Below, one piece after another: positions 36,018 to 44,606 of a DNA stretch of 64,000 nucleotides. Positions within the stretch are counted from its first letter, which is position 1. Every line of letters starts with the position of its first letter. A model generated the notes under the pieces. It did no database searches, had not been told where the DNA came from, and saw only the letters and a program-made list of their open reading frames with translations. The position numbers and the translations under genes were made by a program. The stretch comes from an uncultured Bacteroidales bacterium. GTDB taxonomy: Bacteria; Bacteroidota; Bacteroidia; Bacteroidales; F082. Location of the stretch: NCBI GenBank assembly GCA_946185535.1, contig CAMHJX010000009.1, forward strand, positions 52,484 to 116,483, written 5' to 3'.

Positions 36018-37546
36018 TGAAGAGGGTTTTATTCATTGTTTGCCTATTGTTGAGCGCAGTTGTCACCTTTGCGCAAGACCCTTTATGTCCTCCCAACATT
36101 TCAAGAAGCACAAAATCCTATCTGATAGCTAATGACAACCCGAAAGACACTGCTTTCCTGAAAGAAAAATGCCGACAAGCCGGTTTGGACTTGGGCCTTC
36201 AGGTTTTGGCCAATCGCATCCCGACCGATAGCAAACTCGTTACACCCAAGCCTTCGAAACATCTTTTGAAACAAGGAGCATTACAATTGCAACTTCCCAT
36301 CAATGAGACCCAAACCGAGTTTGCCGTATATCATTCCGAACTCTTTGCCACGCCTGCCACTATCAATGTCCTACAAATCGACGATGAGCTTGTCACTTAC
36401 CGCAGTACTGAGGAGGTCGGCAACATCCATCTGTTCTACGGCTGTGTGCGTGGTGCCTTTGGTACGAGGAGGTCGGCCCACTCGAAAGATGCAACGGTTT
36501 ACAAACTCTGGGACACACCTGAGCGCGCCCTGCTCCCCGACCAAGAGTTGCAAGACCAAATGGCTCAGTCCCAAGCAAAAAAACTGGCCAAGACCGATTA
36601 TGACGTTCTTATTTTCAACGACTTAAAAAGCTATGCCTACAACGAGCAAGGTGAAACGGCCATCGGTCATTTCCTCGACACGATGCACAAATACAATCCC
36701 GACAAGCTTTTGCAAGCCGACCTGTTCACTCCTACCTCACGGAACTATTTGAGTCGTGTCAACGAAAACCAACTCTGGAACGCGTCAATGCGCACCAAGA
36801 TTGTAGAAACTTCGACCGAGAAACAGGAATTCTATCGCGACAACCAGATACCGTGGATGATAGGCAACTTCCAAATCCATCTTGCCGACAAGAATCGGCA
36901 AGCGACCTCAATGGAGGAGTTGGAATGGTTCCTCTCCAAAGCCGCCGCCTTCGATGCCGGCTTCGGTCTCGACTTCAGCGTAGAGACCATGCGAAAACAC
37001 GGTCTTACCAATATTATGCTCAATACCATACGGACTTGGGAAGACCTTCGCTTAGCCCATGCTTTCAGCGACAAGATGAAAGAAGCACTTAAAGACCCAT
37101 ACGGTGATTGGCATATCAAAAAAGATGGAGACGCTTTTCTCCTCTATCCCCAGCACAACTCACGTCGTTATTTTTGCAAACTCACCGACGACCATTGGGA
37201 ATGGAACTCCCCTTACTCAAGCCGATTTGCGCTCAGCATAACCGTAGAAGGCAAAGGCAGCATAAGCAATCTGGCATTCAGAACCCCAAATGGAATGCTT
37301 TATTTCCCCTGCTCCATAAAAGCCGGCCAATATCTCATTTATGATTTCGAAGGCAACGCCTGCATTACCGACTTAAACTATAATAAAATTGGAGATGTGA
37401 CCGCCGAAGGCGTGTCGGTCTTGGATGAAGGTGTTTCAGAGGTATCATTCACTTGCGAAGTCAAAACGGAAGAGAGAAAAAAGCCGGAAGTAACCATTCG
37501 TTATTATACCCACGGCGATGCAATAAGGTTGCAAAAAGGCTCATAG
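36017..37546 (+). CDS. Secreted protein of unknown function (509 aa), glycosidase-like barrel possible
   Basis: I do not recognise this family. A signal peptide (MKRVLFIVCLLLSAVVTFAQ) is followed by an N-terminal domain with strand-rich text (NVLQIDDELVTYRS). A middle part (about 195-355) has a pattern compatible with a TIM barrel, for example YDVLIFNDLKSYAY, WMIGNFQIHL and FDAGFGLDFSVETM. A beta-rich C-terminus follows. This layout resembles secreted glycoside hydrolases, but no catalytic pair can be assigned. It lacks a T9SS sorting domain and a lipobox, so it is probably periplasmic. Translation is coupled to dgt, an unexpected partner. Confidence 0.7.
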   Translation: MKRVLFIVCLLLSAVVTFAQDPLCPPNISRSTKSYLIANDNPKDTAFLKEKCRQAGLDLGLQVLANRIPTDSKLVTPKPSKHLLKQGALQLQLPINETQTEFAVYHSELFATPATINVLQIDDELVTYRSTEEVGNIHLFYGCVRGAFGTRRSAHSKDATVYKLWDTPERALLPDQELQDQMAQSQAKKLAKTDYDVLIFNDLKSYAYNEQGETAIGHFLDTMHKYNPDKLLQADLFTPTSRNYLSRVNENQLWNASMRTKIVETSTEKQEFYRDNQIPWMIGNFQIHLADKNRQATSMEELEWFLSKAAAFDAGFGLDFSVETMRKHGLTNIMLNTIRTWEDLRLAHAFSDKMKEALKDPYGDWHIKKDGDAFLLYPQHNSRRYFCKLTDDHWEWNSPYSSRFALSITVEGKGSISNLAFRTPNGMLYFPCSIKAGQYLIYDFEGNACITDLNYNKIGDVTAEGVSVLDEGVSEVSFTCEVKTEERKKPEVTIRYYTHGDAIRLQKGS

Positions 37547-37649
37547 TTTGGTGCAAAACGCAACAAACAAGGTTACGCTCATCAAAAATGAGGATAGTTT
37601 TCGAGAAAAAGTATCATAAATAAGGATAGGAGCGTATGCAAGGTCTTCG

Positions 37650-37657
37650 TATTTTTG
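37650..37657 (+). promoter_or_regulatory. -7 box of feoAB
   Basis: TATTTTTG, 23 bases before the ATG. No Fur-box-like palindrome could be recognised with confidence. Confidence 0.55.
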
Positions 37658-37679
37658 CAACTTCAAACAGAATCCTTAG

Positions 37680-40046
37680 ATGATAACCCTCGACAAAATA
37701 GAAATAGGACAATCCGCACGCATCTTGGAGGTTAATGGAGAAGGACAGCGCCGTCAGCATTTCCTGGACATGGGCCTCATTCCCGATGCCATTGTCAAGC
37801 TCGTGAAATACGCGCCTTTAGGCGACCCGATGGAAATCATGGTGCACGGCTACGCCCTGACGCTCCGTAAAGCCGATGCCGCCCTCATTGGAGTGGAGCC
37901 TTGCGACGGAACCCAAACCGAAGAAAAAGACAAAGACACCAGCAATGACCGCTTGTATATCACCTCCCTCCCCGACCACAACGCCCACCCGGGCTTGGGT
38001 GAGGAAGGCATCTACCACGACAAGACCCACGAGAAACCGCTACCCAGAGGCACCAAACTGACCTTCGCCCTCGCCGGACAACAAAACTGCGGCAAAACCA
38101 CCCTTTTCAACCAGTTGACGGGTGCCAATCAGCATGTAGGCAACTTCCCTGGTGTCACTGTCGACCGCAAGGACGGCACCATCAAAGGGCATCCTGACAC
38201 CTCCGTCACCGATCTGCCGGGCATCTATTCCCTTTCGCCTTACACTTCGGAAGAAATCGTCTCGCGTGAATTCATCCTGAAGGAGAAGCCCAAAGGCATC
38301 ATCAACATTGTGGATGCCAACAACATCGAGCGCAATCTCTACCTCACCATGCAGCTCATGGAATTGGGTGTACCTATGGTATTGGCACTCAACATGATGG
38401 ATGAAGTGCGCAACAACGGGGGTAGCATCCTCGTCAACGAGATGGAGCAAATCCTCGGTCTGCCTGTGGTACCCATATCTGCGGCCAAGAACGAAGGCGT
38501 TTCCGAACTCGTCGACCATGCCATCCACATCGCGAAATACCAGGAAGCCCCAGTACGTCAGGATTTCTGCGACAAGGATGACCATGGCGGAGCGGTACAC
38601 CGCTGCTTGCACAGCATCATGCATCTCATCGAAGATCATGCCCAACGCGCCGACATCCCTGTCAGGTTTGCAGCTTCAAAGCTCGTGGAAGGCGACCCCA
38701 TCGTGATGGAGGCTTTGCAGCTCTCCCAAAACGAGAAAGAGACCTTGGAGCACCTCATTGTGCAGATGGAAGAGGAACGTGGCCTCGACCGCGCTGCGGC
38801 CATGGCCGAGATGCGCTTCGCCTTCATCAAGAAATTGTGCGACAAGACCGTAGTAAAACCCAAGGAAAGCAAGGAATACCAACGCAGTCGCCGCATCGAC
38901 CGCATCCTAACGGGCAAATGGACCGCCATACCCATCTTCATCCTCGTTATGGTGGGCATTATCTATCTCTCCATCGACCTTCTTGGAGCACCTTTGCAGG
39001 ATTGGCTCGACCAAGGCATCTCATGGCTGGCTGAGCAATGCGGAACGGCTTTGGCCAACTGGAACGTCAGTCCCGCCGTGCAATCGCTAGTTGTGGATGG
39101 CATCTTTGGTGGCGTAGGCAGTGTTTTGAGTTTCGTACCTATTATTATATTGCTGTTCTTCTTCCTCAGTCTGTTGGAGGACAGCGGTTATATGGCACGT
39201 GTGGCCTTCGTCAGCGATAGTTTTTTGAGAAAGCTTGGCCTCACAGGCCATAGCATCGTGCCTATGCTCATCGGTTTTGGCTGTACCGTGCCCGCCGTGA
39301 TGTCGACGCGCACCCTCCACTCCACCCACGACCGTTGGCGCACCATCTTGCTGACTCCTTTCATGAGCTGCTCGGCCAAGATTCCGATCTATGGCTTCTT
39401 CACGGCAGCTTTCTTCCCGGGACACGGCGGCGTGGTGCTGATTTGCCTTTATCTGTTGGGCATTATCGTAGGCATCATCACAGCTTTGTTCACCAAATGG
39501 TTCGGACACAAAGGTGATGTGGCGCCCTTCGTCATGGAGTTGCCCAACTACCGACTGCCTGGTCTCAAGAACGTGGCGCACCTTTTGTGGGACAAAACCA
39601 AGGACTTCCTGCAACGCGCCTTTACGGTTATTTTCTTGGCCACGTTGGTGATATGGTTCCTTCAGACCTTCGACTTCCATTTCAATATGGTGGAGAATGG
39701 TGAAGGTAGCATGTTGGCCAGTGTAGCTGGTTGGATTGCGCCCATCTTCCGTCCCATAGGTTTGGGCAACTGGCAGGTCGTCACAGCATTGATCAGTGGA
39801 TTCATGGCCAAGGAAAGTGTCGTAGCTACCCTTGAGGTCTTGAATGCCGAAGCACTCTTCACCACCGTCACCAGCATTTCGATGTTGGTCTTCTGCTTGC
39901 TCTACACGCCTTGTGTGGCTGCCATGGCTGCCATCCGTCGCGAGCTAGGTGCCAAGTGGATGCTGTTCATCATTCTGTTCCAATGCGCCGTCGCCTGGGC
40001 CTGCGCTTGGATCGCCTATCTCATCGCCAACGCCGTCATCGCATGA
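37680..40046 (+). CDS. feoB: FeoA-FeoB fusion, ferrous iron transporter
   Basis: This 788-residue protein carries a FeoA SH3-like domain at 1-77 (RRQHFLDMGLIPDA) joined through an acidic linker to FeoB. The G domain has GQQNCGKT (about 132-139), NFPGVTVD and DLPGIYS. The transmembrane part has the two Gate regions (GFGCTVPAVMSTR; LYTPCVAAMAAIRRE). FeoB imports Fe2+ in low-oxygen habitats. The fusion is usual in Bacteroidales. An ATGA overlap links it to the small Cys-rich gene that follows. Confidence 0.95.
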   Translation: MITLDKIEIGQSARILEVNGEGQRRQHFLDMGLIPDAIVKLVKYAPLGDPMEIMVHGYALTLRKADAALIGVEPCDGTQTEEKDKDTSNDRLYITSLPDHNAHPGLGEEGIYHDKTHEKPLPRGTKLTFALAGQQNCGKTTLFNQLTGANQHVGNFPGVTVDRKDGTIKGHPDTSVTDLPGIYSLSPYTSEEIVSREFILKEKPKGIINIVDANNIERNLYLTMQLMELGVPMVLALNMMDEVRNNGGSILVNEMEQILGLPVVPISAAKNEGVSELVDHAIHIAKYQEAPVRQDFCDKDDHGGAVHRCLHSIMHLIEDHAQRADIPVRFAASKLVEGDPIVMEALQLSQNEKETLEHLIVQMEEERGLDRAAAMAEMRFAFIKKLCDKTVVKPKESKEYQRSRRIDRILTGKWTAIPIFILVMVGIIYLSIDLLGAPLQDWLDQGISWLAEQCGTALANWNVSPAVQSLVVDGIFGGVGSVLSFVPIIILLFFFLSLLEDSGYMARVAFVSDSFLRKLGLTGHSIVPMLIGFGCTVPAVMSTRTLHSTHDRWRTILLTPFMSCSAKIPIYGFFTAAFFPGHGGVVLICLYLLGIIVGIITALFTKWFGHKGDVAPFVMELPNYRLPGLKNVAHLLWDKTKDFLQRAFTVIFLATLVIWFLQTFDFHFNMVENGEGSMLASVAGWIAPIFRPIGLGNWQVVTALISGFMAKESVVATLEVLNAEALFTTVTSISMLVFCLLYTPCVAAMAAIRRELGAKWMLFIILFQCAVAWACAWIAYLIANAVIA

Positions 40047-40216
40047 ACCTGCCCACTGTCATAGTATTATTGGTGGTCCTTTTGATGGTCATTGTCGCCA
40101 TTCGCGCCATGCAAATGGGCAAGGGCAATTGTTCTTGTAATGACAATGGCAAAAGCAAGGCTAATTCCAGTAAATGTACATCATGCTCAGCGGATTGTCC
40201 GTTGAAAGGTCACTGA
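40043..40216 (+). CDS. FeoB-associated Cys-rich membrane protein (57 aa)
   Basis: The ATG at 40043 overlaps the feoB stop by four bases (ATGA). The protein has one N-terminal membrane helix (LPTVIVLLVVLLMVIVAI) and a short cytoplasmic tail with five cysteines, grouped as CSC, CTSC and C near the end. This is the layout of the FeoB-associated Cys-rich family, thought to support FeoB function or iron handover. A bidirectional terminator follows. Confidence 0.85.
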   Translation: MNLPTVIVLLVVLLMVIVAIRAMQMGKGNCSCNDNGKSKANSSKCTSCSADCPLKGH

Positions 40217-40222
40217 TTAAGC

Positions 40223-40262
40223 ACAAAAAAAGCCCGTTTCGCAAACGAAACAGGCTTTGTCT
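40223..40262. terminator. Bidirectional terminator between feo operon and DUF1566-type gene
   Basis: AAAGCCCGTTTCG (40229-40241) pairs with CGAAACAGGCTTT around a CAAA loop. A T-rich stretch lies on the + side and seven A residues on the other, so it can end transcripts from both convergent genes. Confidence 0.9.
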
Positions 40263-40278
40263 TCTTAAACTTCAGAAC

Positions 40279-40911
40279 TTAGAAATTGATCACGCCACGA
40301 ACCACGCGTCTTGCATCCTTGGTGCCATTGTATGTCTGATCCTTGGAACGCAGTACACCCGAAGCATTCATATACCATGCACTGGCAACATTATACTCGG
40401 TGGATGACCAGCACTCCCAATTCGGATCTGATGGGAATAATTCATCACCGCCCACAGCCGAAAGGCTTTCGTTCACCTTGTCAATTTTACTGTAGAGGCG
40501 CTTCAACTGACCAGCGGCGGGAAGATACCAACCGTTTTCATAATCAAGGGCGTTAAACGCAGGATGGTCTGACCTATTTTCAAGAATGACACCTGTGTTT
40601 TTGTATCCGTCAAGATTCGCTGTCGCACTGGAGAGTTGTGTACAATCACGCAATGGACTGTTATAGCAGTTGGGACCCCAAGCAAAGTTGCCGCTGTCAT
40701 GCAATGCCACTGCCCAACCGTGTTGTCCGGAGCCATCCACGTAAAAGACAACCGCTATTGCACCATTGTCTTCCGAACTAAAAATGGTAGGACTGACTAC
40801 ACGATCACCTTCGCAAAGGATGTCACCCACATGAATTTGGGCATTCACAAACGATGCCGACAATGCCATGAAAAGCGTCGCCATCATTATTTTCAGTACA
40901 TTTTTACACAT
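40279..40911 (-). CDS. Secreted DUF1566/Lcl-type protein (210 aa)
   Basis: A signal peptide ending FVNAQ is followed by a domain with the hallmarks of the DUF1566/Lcl C-terminal family: WYLPAAGQLKRLY, CWSSTEYN with a following WYMN, and a terminal RRVVRGV. Such domains sit in many Bacteroidetes surface proteins and resemble FISUMP or sulfatase-modifying folds without an active site. There is no T9SS domain and no lipobox. A TAATTTTG promoter box lies 33 bases upstream, so it is separate from the cobalamin operon. Confidence 0.75.
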   Translation of the reverse strand: MCKNVLKIMMATLFMALSASFVNAQIHVGDILCEGDRVVSPTIFSSEDNGAIAVVFYVDGSGQHGWAVALHDSGNFAWGPNCYNSPLRDCTQLSSATANLDGYKNTGVILENRSDHPAFNALDYENGWYLPAAGQLKRLYSKIDKVNESLSAVGGDELFPSDPNWECWSSTEYNVASAWYMNASGVLRSKDQTYNGTKDARRVVRGVINF

Positions 40912-40943
40912 AGCTATTCTATTTTATAGTACGTTTTGGAATG

Positions 40944-40951
40944 CAAAATTA
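40944..40951 (-). promoter_or_regulatory. -7 box of the DUF1566-type gene
   Basis: TAATTTTG on the minus strand, 33 bases before the start codon. Confidence 0.5.
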
Positions 40952-41009
40952 GTACTTTTTTTTCGAATGAAAATACAAAAACAAAGAAACAAAGAAAAAA
41001 AAAGCGATT

Positions 41010-42242
41010 TTACTCCTCAATCAAGTGGTAGTATTTCGTCTGATATCCCTCCCAATCGCCTGTCAATAGCTCGGGGTGGAAGAAATGGATAAAGTCGGCC
41101 AAGAGCAAATCTGGCTCGCACTGCGATTGCTCGAAATAGCCTGTCGAGAGGATGTCACAGACAATGATTTGATGGTTTTTGTAAGCATCGTAAAGTGAAT
41201 ACACAGGATTCTCTTTGCCCAACGCTTCGTAGGTCATCGGGAAAGGATTGGAGTTGATGACGCGCCAAAAATCTGCATGTTGCGCCTTCGCCAAAATGCT
41301 CTCGGCATCCATGGGCACGCTGGCCGTAGAAGGATTGTCCTTCCAAATATAGTCGGCACCAGCATCGGCGAAGAGCTTGGCGATATAGCTTCGCCCGCCA
41401 GCCACATACCATTGACCATTGAAGGCCAGATCGGAAAACACCGTGGGACGGTGTTCCACATCGGCACAAAGCGTCGATAGAGCGTTGTAACGTCGCTCGA
41501 TGTCGTCGAACCAAGCATCAGCCTTGTCCTCGCAGCCTGCCAATATGCCGATAACACGAATCCATTCGGCACGGCCCAAGGGCGTGTTCTCCATGTAATC
41601 GGCAAAAGGAAACAACACAGCTCCCGTAACATCCAAGCCACCCTGGTTGCCGTCGAAATAGGGCGAATACAGCAAAGCATCCGGTTGCAGTTGTATCATC
41701 CTTTCAATATCGGCAGAGGCTTCCGTACCGATGTCGTAAACCTTCTGCTTCGCTAACAAAGAGCGCATGGTGCTGTCGGTCACAAAACGGCCTTCAAGGA
41801 TGCCTTTCACACGGTCGATTTCACCCAAACGCAGGAAAACAGCCCATTGCGTGGCCGAAAACGAAATCACAGATTTCACCGGCACATGCAGCACTCCTGC
41901 CACATCCCTGTCAACCGCGGCTGTCGTGTCCTTGACCAAGGCAAACTTGCCCAACGACAAGGTGGTATCCCAAGGGCAAATCACCTCCAACAAGTAGCCG
42001 TAATCCTTTTGGCAAACCGTGACATTACGGGCATAGCGCATAAGGTTGTCGCCTTGCGTCGTTTCCTTGACATCAGTCTCCTGTTCTTTTGGAGCACATG
42101 CAACAAAAAACAAAAGCATGAAACTCCATAAAAGCGTTCGGGAGGATTTGTAATCCGACCGCTTTGAACACGGGGATTTAAAATCCCCACCTCGAATCAT
42201 TCGGATTGCAAATCCGAATGAACTATCACCTTTACTTTCCAT
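41010..42242 (-). CDS. BtuF/TroA-like substrate-binding lipoprotein
   Basis: This 410-residue protein is the last gene of the cobalamin-riboswitch operon. Its body has the class III binding-protein fold of BtuF/FhuD: VYDIGTEASADIERMIQLQPDALL in the first lobe, a helical backbone, and FADAGADYIWKDNPS in the second. The start at 42242 is supported by GGAGGAGATCA directly upstream. A lipobox FVAC places the acylated Cys at residue 49, after an odd 35-residue leader (FAIRMIRGGDFKSP..SDYKSS) encoded by GATTTGCAATCC-type repeats. A start at 42200 is an alternative. By context it should deliver cobalamin or a corrinoid to a BtuCD permease, which is not in the window. Confidence 0.75.
   Translation of the reverse strand: MESKGDSSFGFAIRMIRGGDFKSPCSKRSDYKSSRTLLWSFMLLFFVACAPKEQETDVKETTQGDNLMRYARNVTVCQKDYGYLLEVICPWDTTLSLGKFALVKDTTAAVDRDVAGVLHVPVKSVISFSATQWAVFLRLGEIDRVKGILEGRFVTDSTMRSLLAKQKVYDIGTEASADIERMIQLQPDALLYSPYFDGNQGGLDVTGAVLFPFADYMENTPLGRAEWIRVIGILAGCEDKADAWFDDIERRYNALSTLCADVEHRPTVFSDLAFNGQWYVAGGRSYIAKLFADAGADYIWKDNPSTASVPMDAESILAKAQHADFWRVINSNPFPMTYEALGKENPVYSLYDAYKNHQIIVCDILSTGYFEQSQCEPDLLLADFIHFFHPELLTGDWEGYQTKYYHLIEE
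42138..42222. repeat. GATTTGCAATCC-family palindromes inside the BtuF-like gene
   Basis: Three short palindromes follow each other: GGATTTGTAATCC, GGGGATTTAAAATCCCC and TTCGGATTGCAAATCCGAA. They are in frame and encode the long n-region of the signal peptide. Confidence 0.8.
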
Positions 42243-42396
42243 TGATCTCCTCCAAACAGTCTTTGCACAGGCAATCATTGTAATGTTCCTTCAGATAGGC
42301 TTTTGTGGCATCGGTGAGCTTCACCTTGACGCACCAGCAGTCGATGGAATGCACGCATTCAAAGGTTTTTCCGCAGCGGGGACAGGTTTTTGTCAT
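42232..42396 (-). CDS. Cysteine-rich CWC protein (54 aa)
   Basis: A complete frame of 54 residues too short to stand out. It opens MTKTCPRCGKTFEC and continues with the diagnostic CWC triplet (SIDCWCVKV), ending in CLCKDCLEE. Eight cysteines in CxxC-type pairs suggest a bound zinc or other metal, as in the Cys-rich CWC family. It is cytosolic. Its last codons contain the GGAGGAGATC Shine-Dalgarno of the BtuF-like gene, and the two frames overlap by 11 bases, so translation is coupled. Position inside a cobalamin-riboswitch operon suggests a role in corrinoid or metal handling, which is inference only. Confidence 0.8.
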   Translation of the reverse strand: MTKTCPRCGKTFECVHSIDCWCVKVKLTDATKAYLKEHYNDCLCKDCLEEINGK

Positions 42397-42440
42397 TTGT
42401 TTATTGTTGATTGTTGAATTGTTGAATTGTTTTTTGAAGA

Positions 42441-42492
42441 GTTCGGGCGGATTTGCAATCCGCCCGAACGAAGTTGGGGATTTGCAATCCCC
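42441..42492. repeat. Intergenic GATTTGCAATCC palindromes
   Basis: GTTCGGGCGGATTTG / CAATCCGCCCGAAC (42441-42469) and GGGGATTTGCAATCCCC (42476-42492) lie between the BtuG-like gene and the CWC gene. They may trim the transcript or stabilise the 5' part of the operon. Confidence 0.8.
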
Positions 42493-42505
42493 GAAAGAAT
42501 ATCAA

Positions 42506-43609
42506 TTATTTAAACAACATTGCACTGGGAATGGCACCCGCCTCGAACGAGCTGAGCAACACACCATCGCTGGAATAACGATAGACAGTGCCGTTCATCA
42601 TGTAGTTCTTGGCATCGGTCACATAGATGTCGCCCGTCTCAGGCACAACGGCCATGTTGTAGAACATGCCCCCGGCCTCGGCAGCGATATTGAAGGTTTC
42701 AGACAGACTCAGCGAGCCGATGTCGAAACGGCGCACCGCATTGTTGAAGATGAGATACAATTGGTCACCTGCAGGATTGGCTCTCAGTACCGTAGCCGTG
42801 CCATCGAACTCATAACGCTTCGCAGCGGTCTTGAGCTGGGTGTCAATCTCCCACAAAGAAGGTTGCTCACCATAGTCCTCATCCCACGAACGGCCTTCGC
42901 AAAGCACCCAAACATGGTCATTCTTGTCGACGGCCATACTGTTGGGCTCCTTCCCCACCTCAATTTCAGCCACCTTCACGTCGTTGTTCATGTCGATGAC
43001 TTGAACTGTATTGTAGCTATCATGCGAGTTGGGATCGACATAATAAGTCGACCAGTTGCTGACATACAACTCTTTGCCCACAGGCACCAATTTCTCGGTG
43101 GTCTTGCCCGTCTCAACGAACCCACAATGGCTCATGTCCTGCGGGTTGACAATCCAAAGACCCGTGCCAACCAAATCGCTGACATAGGCTTTGTTGGGAG
43201 CCACAAAGTACATCTCGCGCGGCGAATAAAAATCAGTAAGCTTGAAAGGTTTGGTCTGGTCACACTTCAAGGTGTTGGCATCCACCTTATATATAAGATT
43301 ACTGTTATTGACCACGATATACAACTTGCCGTCTACCAAAGCCATGCTTTCAGCCACATCACCGATGGGAGCATCATTGGCCTTGTAAAACAAGTTGTTG
43401 GCCACCGTGTCGGCCACTGGGTCATAGAATGACAGCGAGGCATTGGAAAACTGGTAGTTGCCTTCATTCAGGACAAAAACGCCTTTGAGATTGACTGGAT
43501 GAGGCTTTATAGTATCAGTAGGGTCAACGGGAGTCGGTGTCGGGTCGGGCTTGCAGGAGAACAATGCCGTCGCCAACAGAGCCAACAGAAACAGTTTCGT
43601 CTTTTTCAT
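42506..43609 (-). CDS. BtuG-like beta-propeller surface lipoprotein
   Basis: This 367-residue lipoprotein (lipobox LFSC, Cys-19) has repeated YncE/DUF5074-type propeller blades, for example GVFVLNEGNYQFSNASLSFYD, KLYIVVNNSNLIYKVD, VQVIDMNNDVKVAEIEVG and DHVWVLCEG. This is the make-up of BtuG of gut Bacteroides, a seven-bladed surface lipoprotein that binds cobalamin very tightly and passes it to BtuB. The assignment rests on domain type, lipoprotein signal and cobalamin-riboswitch context together. It follows the upstream T9SS gene by 16 bases. A BtuB receptor would be expected but is not in the window. Confidence 0.8.
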   Translation of the reverse strand: MKKTKLFLLALLATALFSCKPDPTPTPVDPTDTIKPHPVNLKGVFVLNEGNYQFSNASLSFYDPVADTVANNLFYKANDAPIGDVAESMALVDGKLYIVVNNSNLIYKVDANTLKCDQTKPFKLTDFYSPREMYFVAPNKAYVSDLVGTGLWIVNPQDMSHCGFVETGKTTEKLVPVGKELYVSNWSTYYVDPNSHDSYNTVQVIDMNNDVKVAEIEVGKEPNSMAVDKNDHVWVLCEGRSWDEDYGEQPSLWEIDTQLKTAAKRYEFDGTATVLRANPAGDQLYLIFNNAVRRFDIGSLSLSETFNIAAEAGGMFYNMAVVPETGDIYVTDAKNYMMNGTVYRYSSDGVLLSSFEAGAIPSAMLFK

Positions 43610-43625
43610 TTCAGTTTGTGTTTAT

Positions 43626-44606
43626 TCATTGTTTCACAACACGTTTCGTAACAGTTTTTCCGTCGGCGTTGATGCGAACGAAATAAATGCCTTGGTTCAG
43701 GGGACCCATGTCAACTACATCTGAAATGGAAACCAGAACCTGCTGCCCCACAAGATTATAAATCTCGACGGATTGCAGGTTTTCGGCTTTCACCATCAGT
43801 CTATCCTTGACGGGATTGGGATACAAGGAAACTACTTCTTCCTCATTTTCTGACACATCAGAATGTGCCAAGTCATTTATCACGCCGACGGCATCAAGGT
43901 CGAAGCCGCTGGAAGCGAATGGTGTGGGCCACGGGTCGTTGACGATATGGCCTTCCGAGTCTTTGGTGGCATAGTCAGGATCGATGTTGCCCACTACGTC
44001 AACGATACGGACATGGGTGACACGATTCTTGTCCAAAAGCTCGTTGTCCTCCACTTCGTCCAGATCGAACGGAGTGCCATAAAACGCACCATATTTGCTG
44101 GCAAAATTATGGAGTTGTGCAGGAACAATGGAGCCTGCATTACCCAGTTGCGTTTCGGTTTGGACATAGGTTACAGCAGGAAAACGGAAAAAATTCACGC
44201 CATCGGAGCTGACTTCCACAAAGCCCAACTCAAGTGCCCATGTATCAGGATTCACAGCGTTGGCGAAACCATTCTCGAACACTGCAAAATCGGGGCCTTC
44301 CCCATTGTAAATTGGCGATTCGAAGGTCAAGGTGGCTGTGCCGCCGTCACCTAGACTCACCACATCATAGGTGCCACCAGGCATACCCAGGGCGAGTGAA
44401 TCGGCGCCATACGATGCGAGGCCGTTTTCTGGTCTATCGATACGCATCGGACCACGCTCTACCGTGCATCCAGTAGCCCAAGCCACGAATGCCGATGAGT
44501 CGGCATGCATGGCTGTGGTGCCGGGTTGATCTTGCGCGGGCGCAAACTGTGCCCACAGCGCAACCGGCACCATAGCCAACAACAGGATGGTAATCCTTTT
44601 TATCAT
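43626..44606 (-). CDS. T9SS-exported cell-surface protein of the cobalamin operon (326 aa)
   Basis: A signal peptide ends at about residue 19 (ALWAQ). The body has a conserved look (GGTATLTFESPIYNGEGPDFAVFENGF, shortened here to its key words DFAVFENGF, FVEVSSDGVNFFRFP, VTHVRIVDVVG, GFDLDAVGVIN). It ends in a T9SS sorting domain (LYPNPVKD then GIYFVRI). I recall this body from surface proteins, some with PEP-CTERM tails, found near cobalamin-uptake genes, but could not check this. It is likely a corrinoid-capture or partner protein. The ATG overlaps the stop of the upstream gene (ATGA), so the two are translated together. Confidence 0.75.
   Translation of the reverse strand: MIKRITILLLAMVPVALWAQFAPAQDQPGTTAMHADSSAFVAWATGCTVERGPMRIDRPENGLASYGADSLALGMPGGTYDVVSLGDGGTATLTFESPIYNGEGPDFAVFENGFANAVNPDTWALELGFVEVSSDGVNFFRFPAVTYVQTETQLGNAGSIVPAQLHNFASKYGAFYGTPFDLDEVEDNELLDKNRVTHVRIVDVVGNIDPDYATKDSEGHIVNDPWPTPFASSGFDLDAVGVINDLAHSDVSENEEEVVSLYPNPVKDRLMVKAENLQSVEIYNLVGQQVLVSISDVVDMGPLNQGIYFVRINADGKTVTKRVVKQ

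Noticed and set aside
42305-43432. Open + frame of 375 codons opposite the BtuG-like gene
   Set aside because: Antisense frame without signal peptide, Shine-Dalgarno or domain; the minus strand has the propeller repeats and lipobox.
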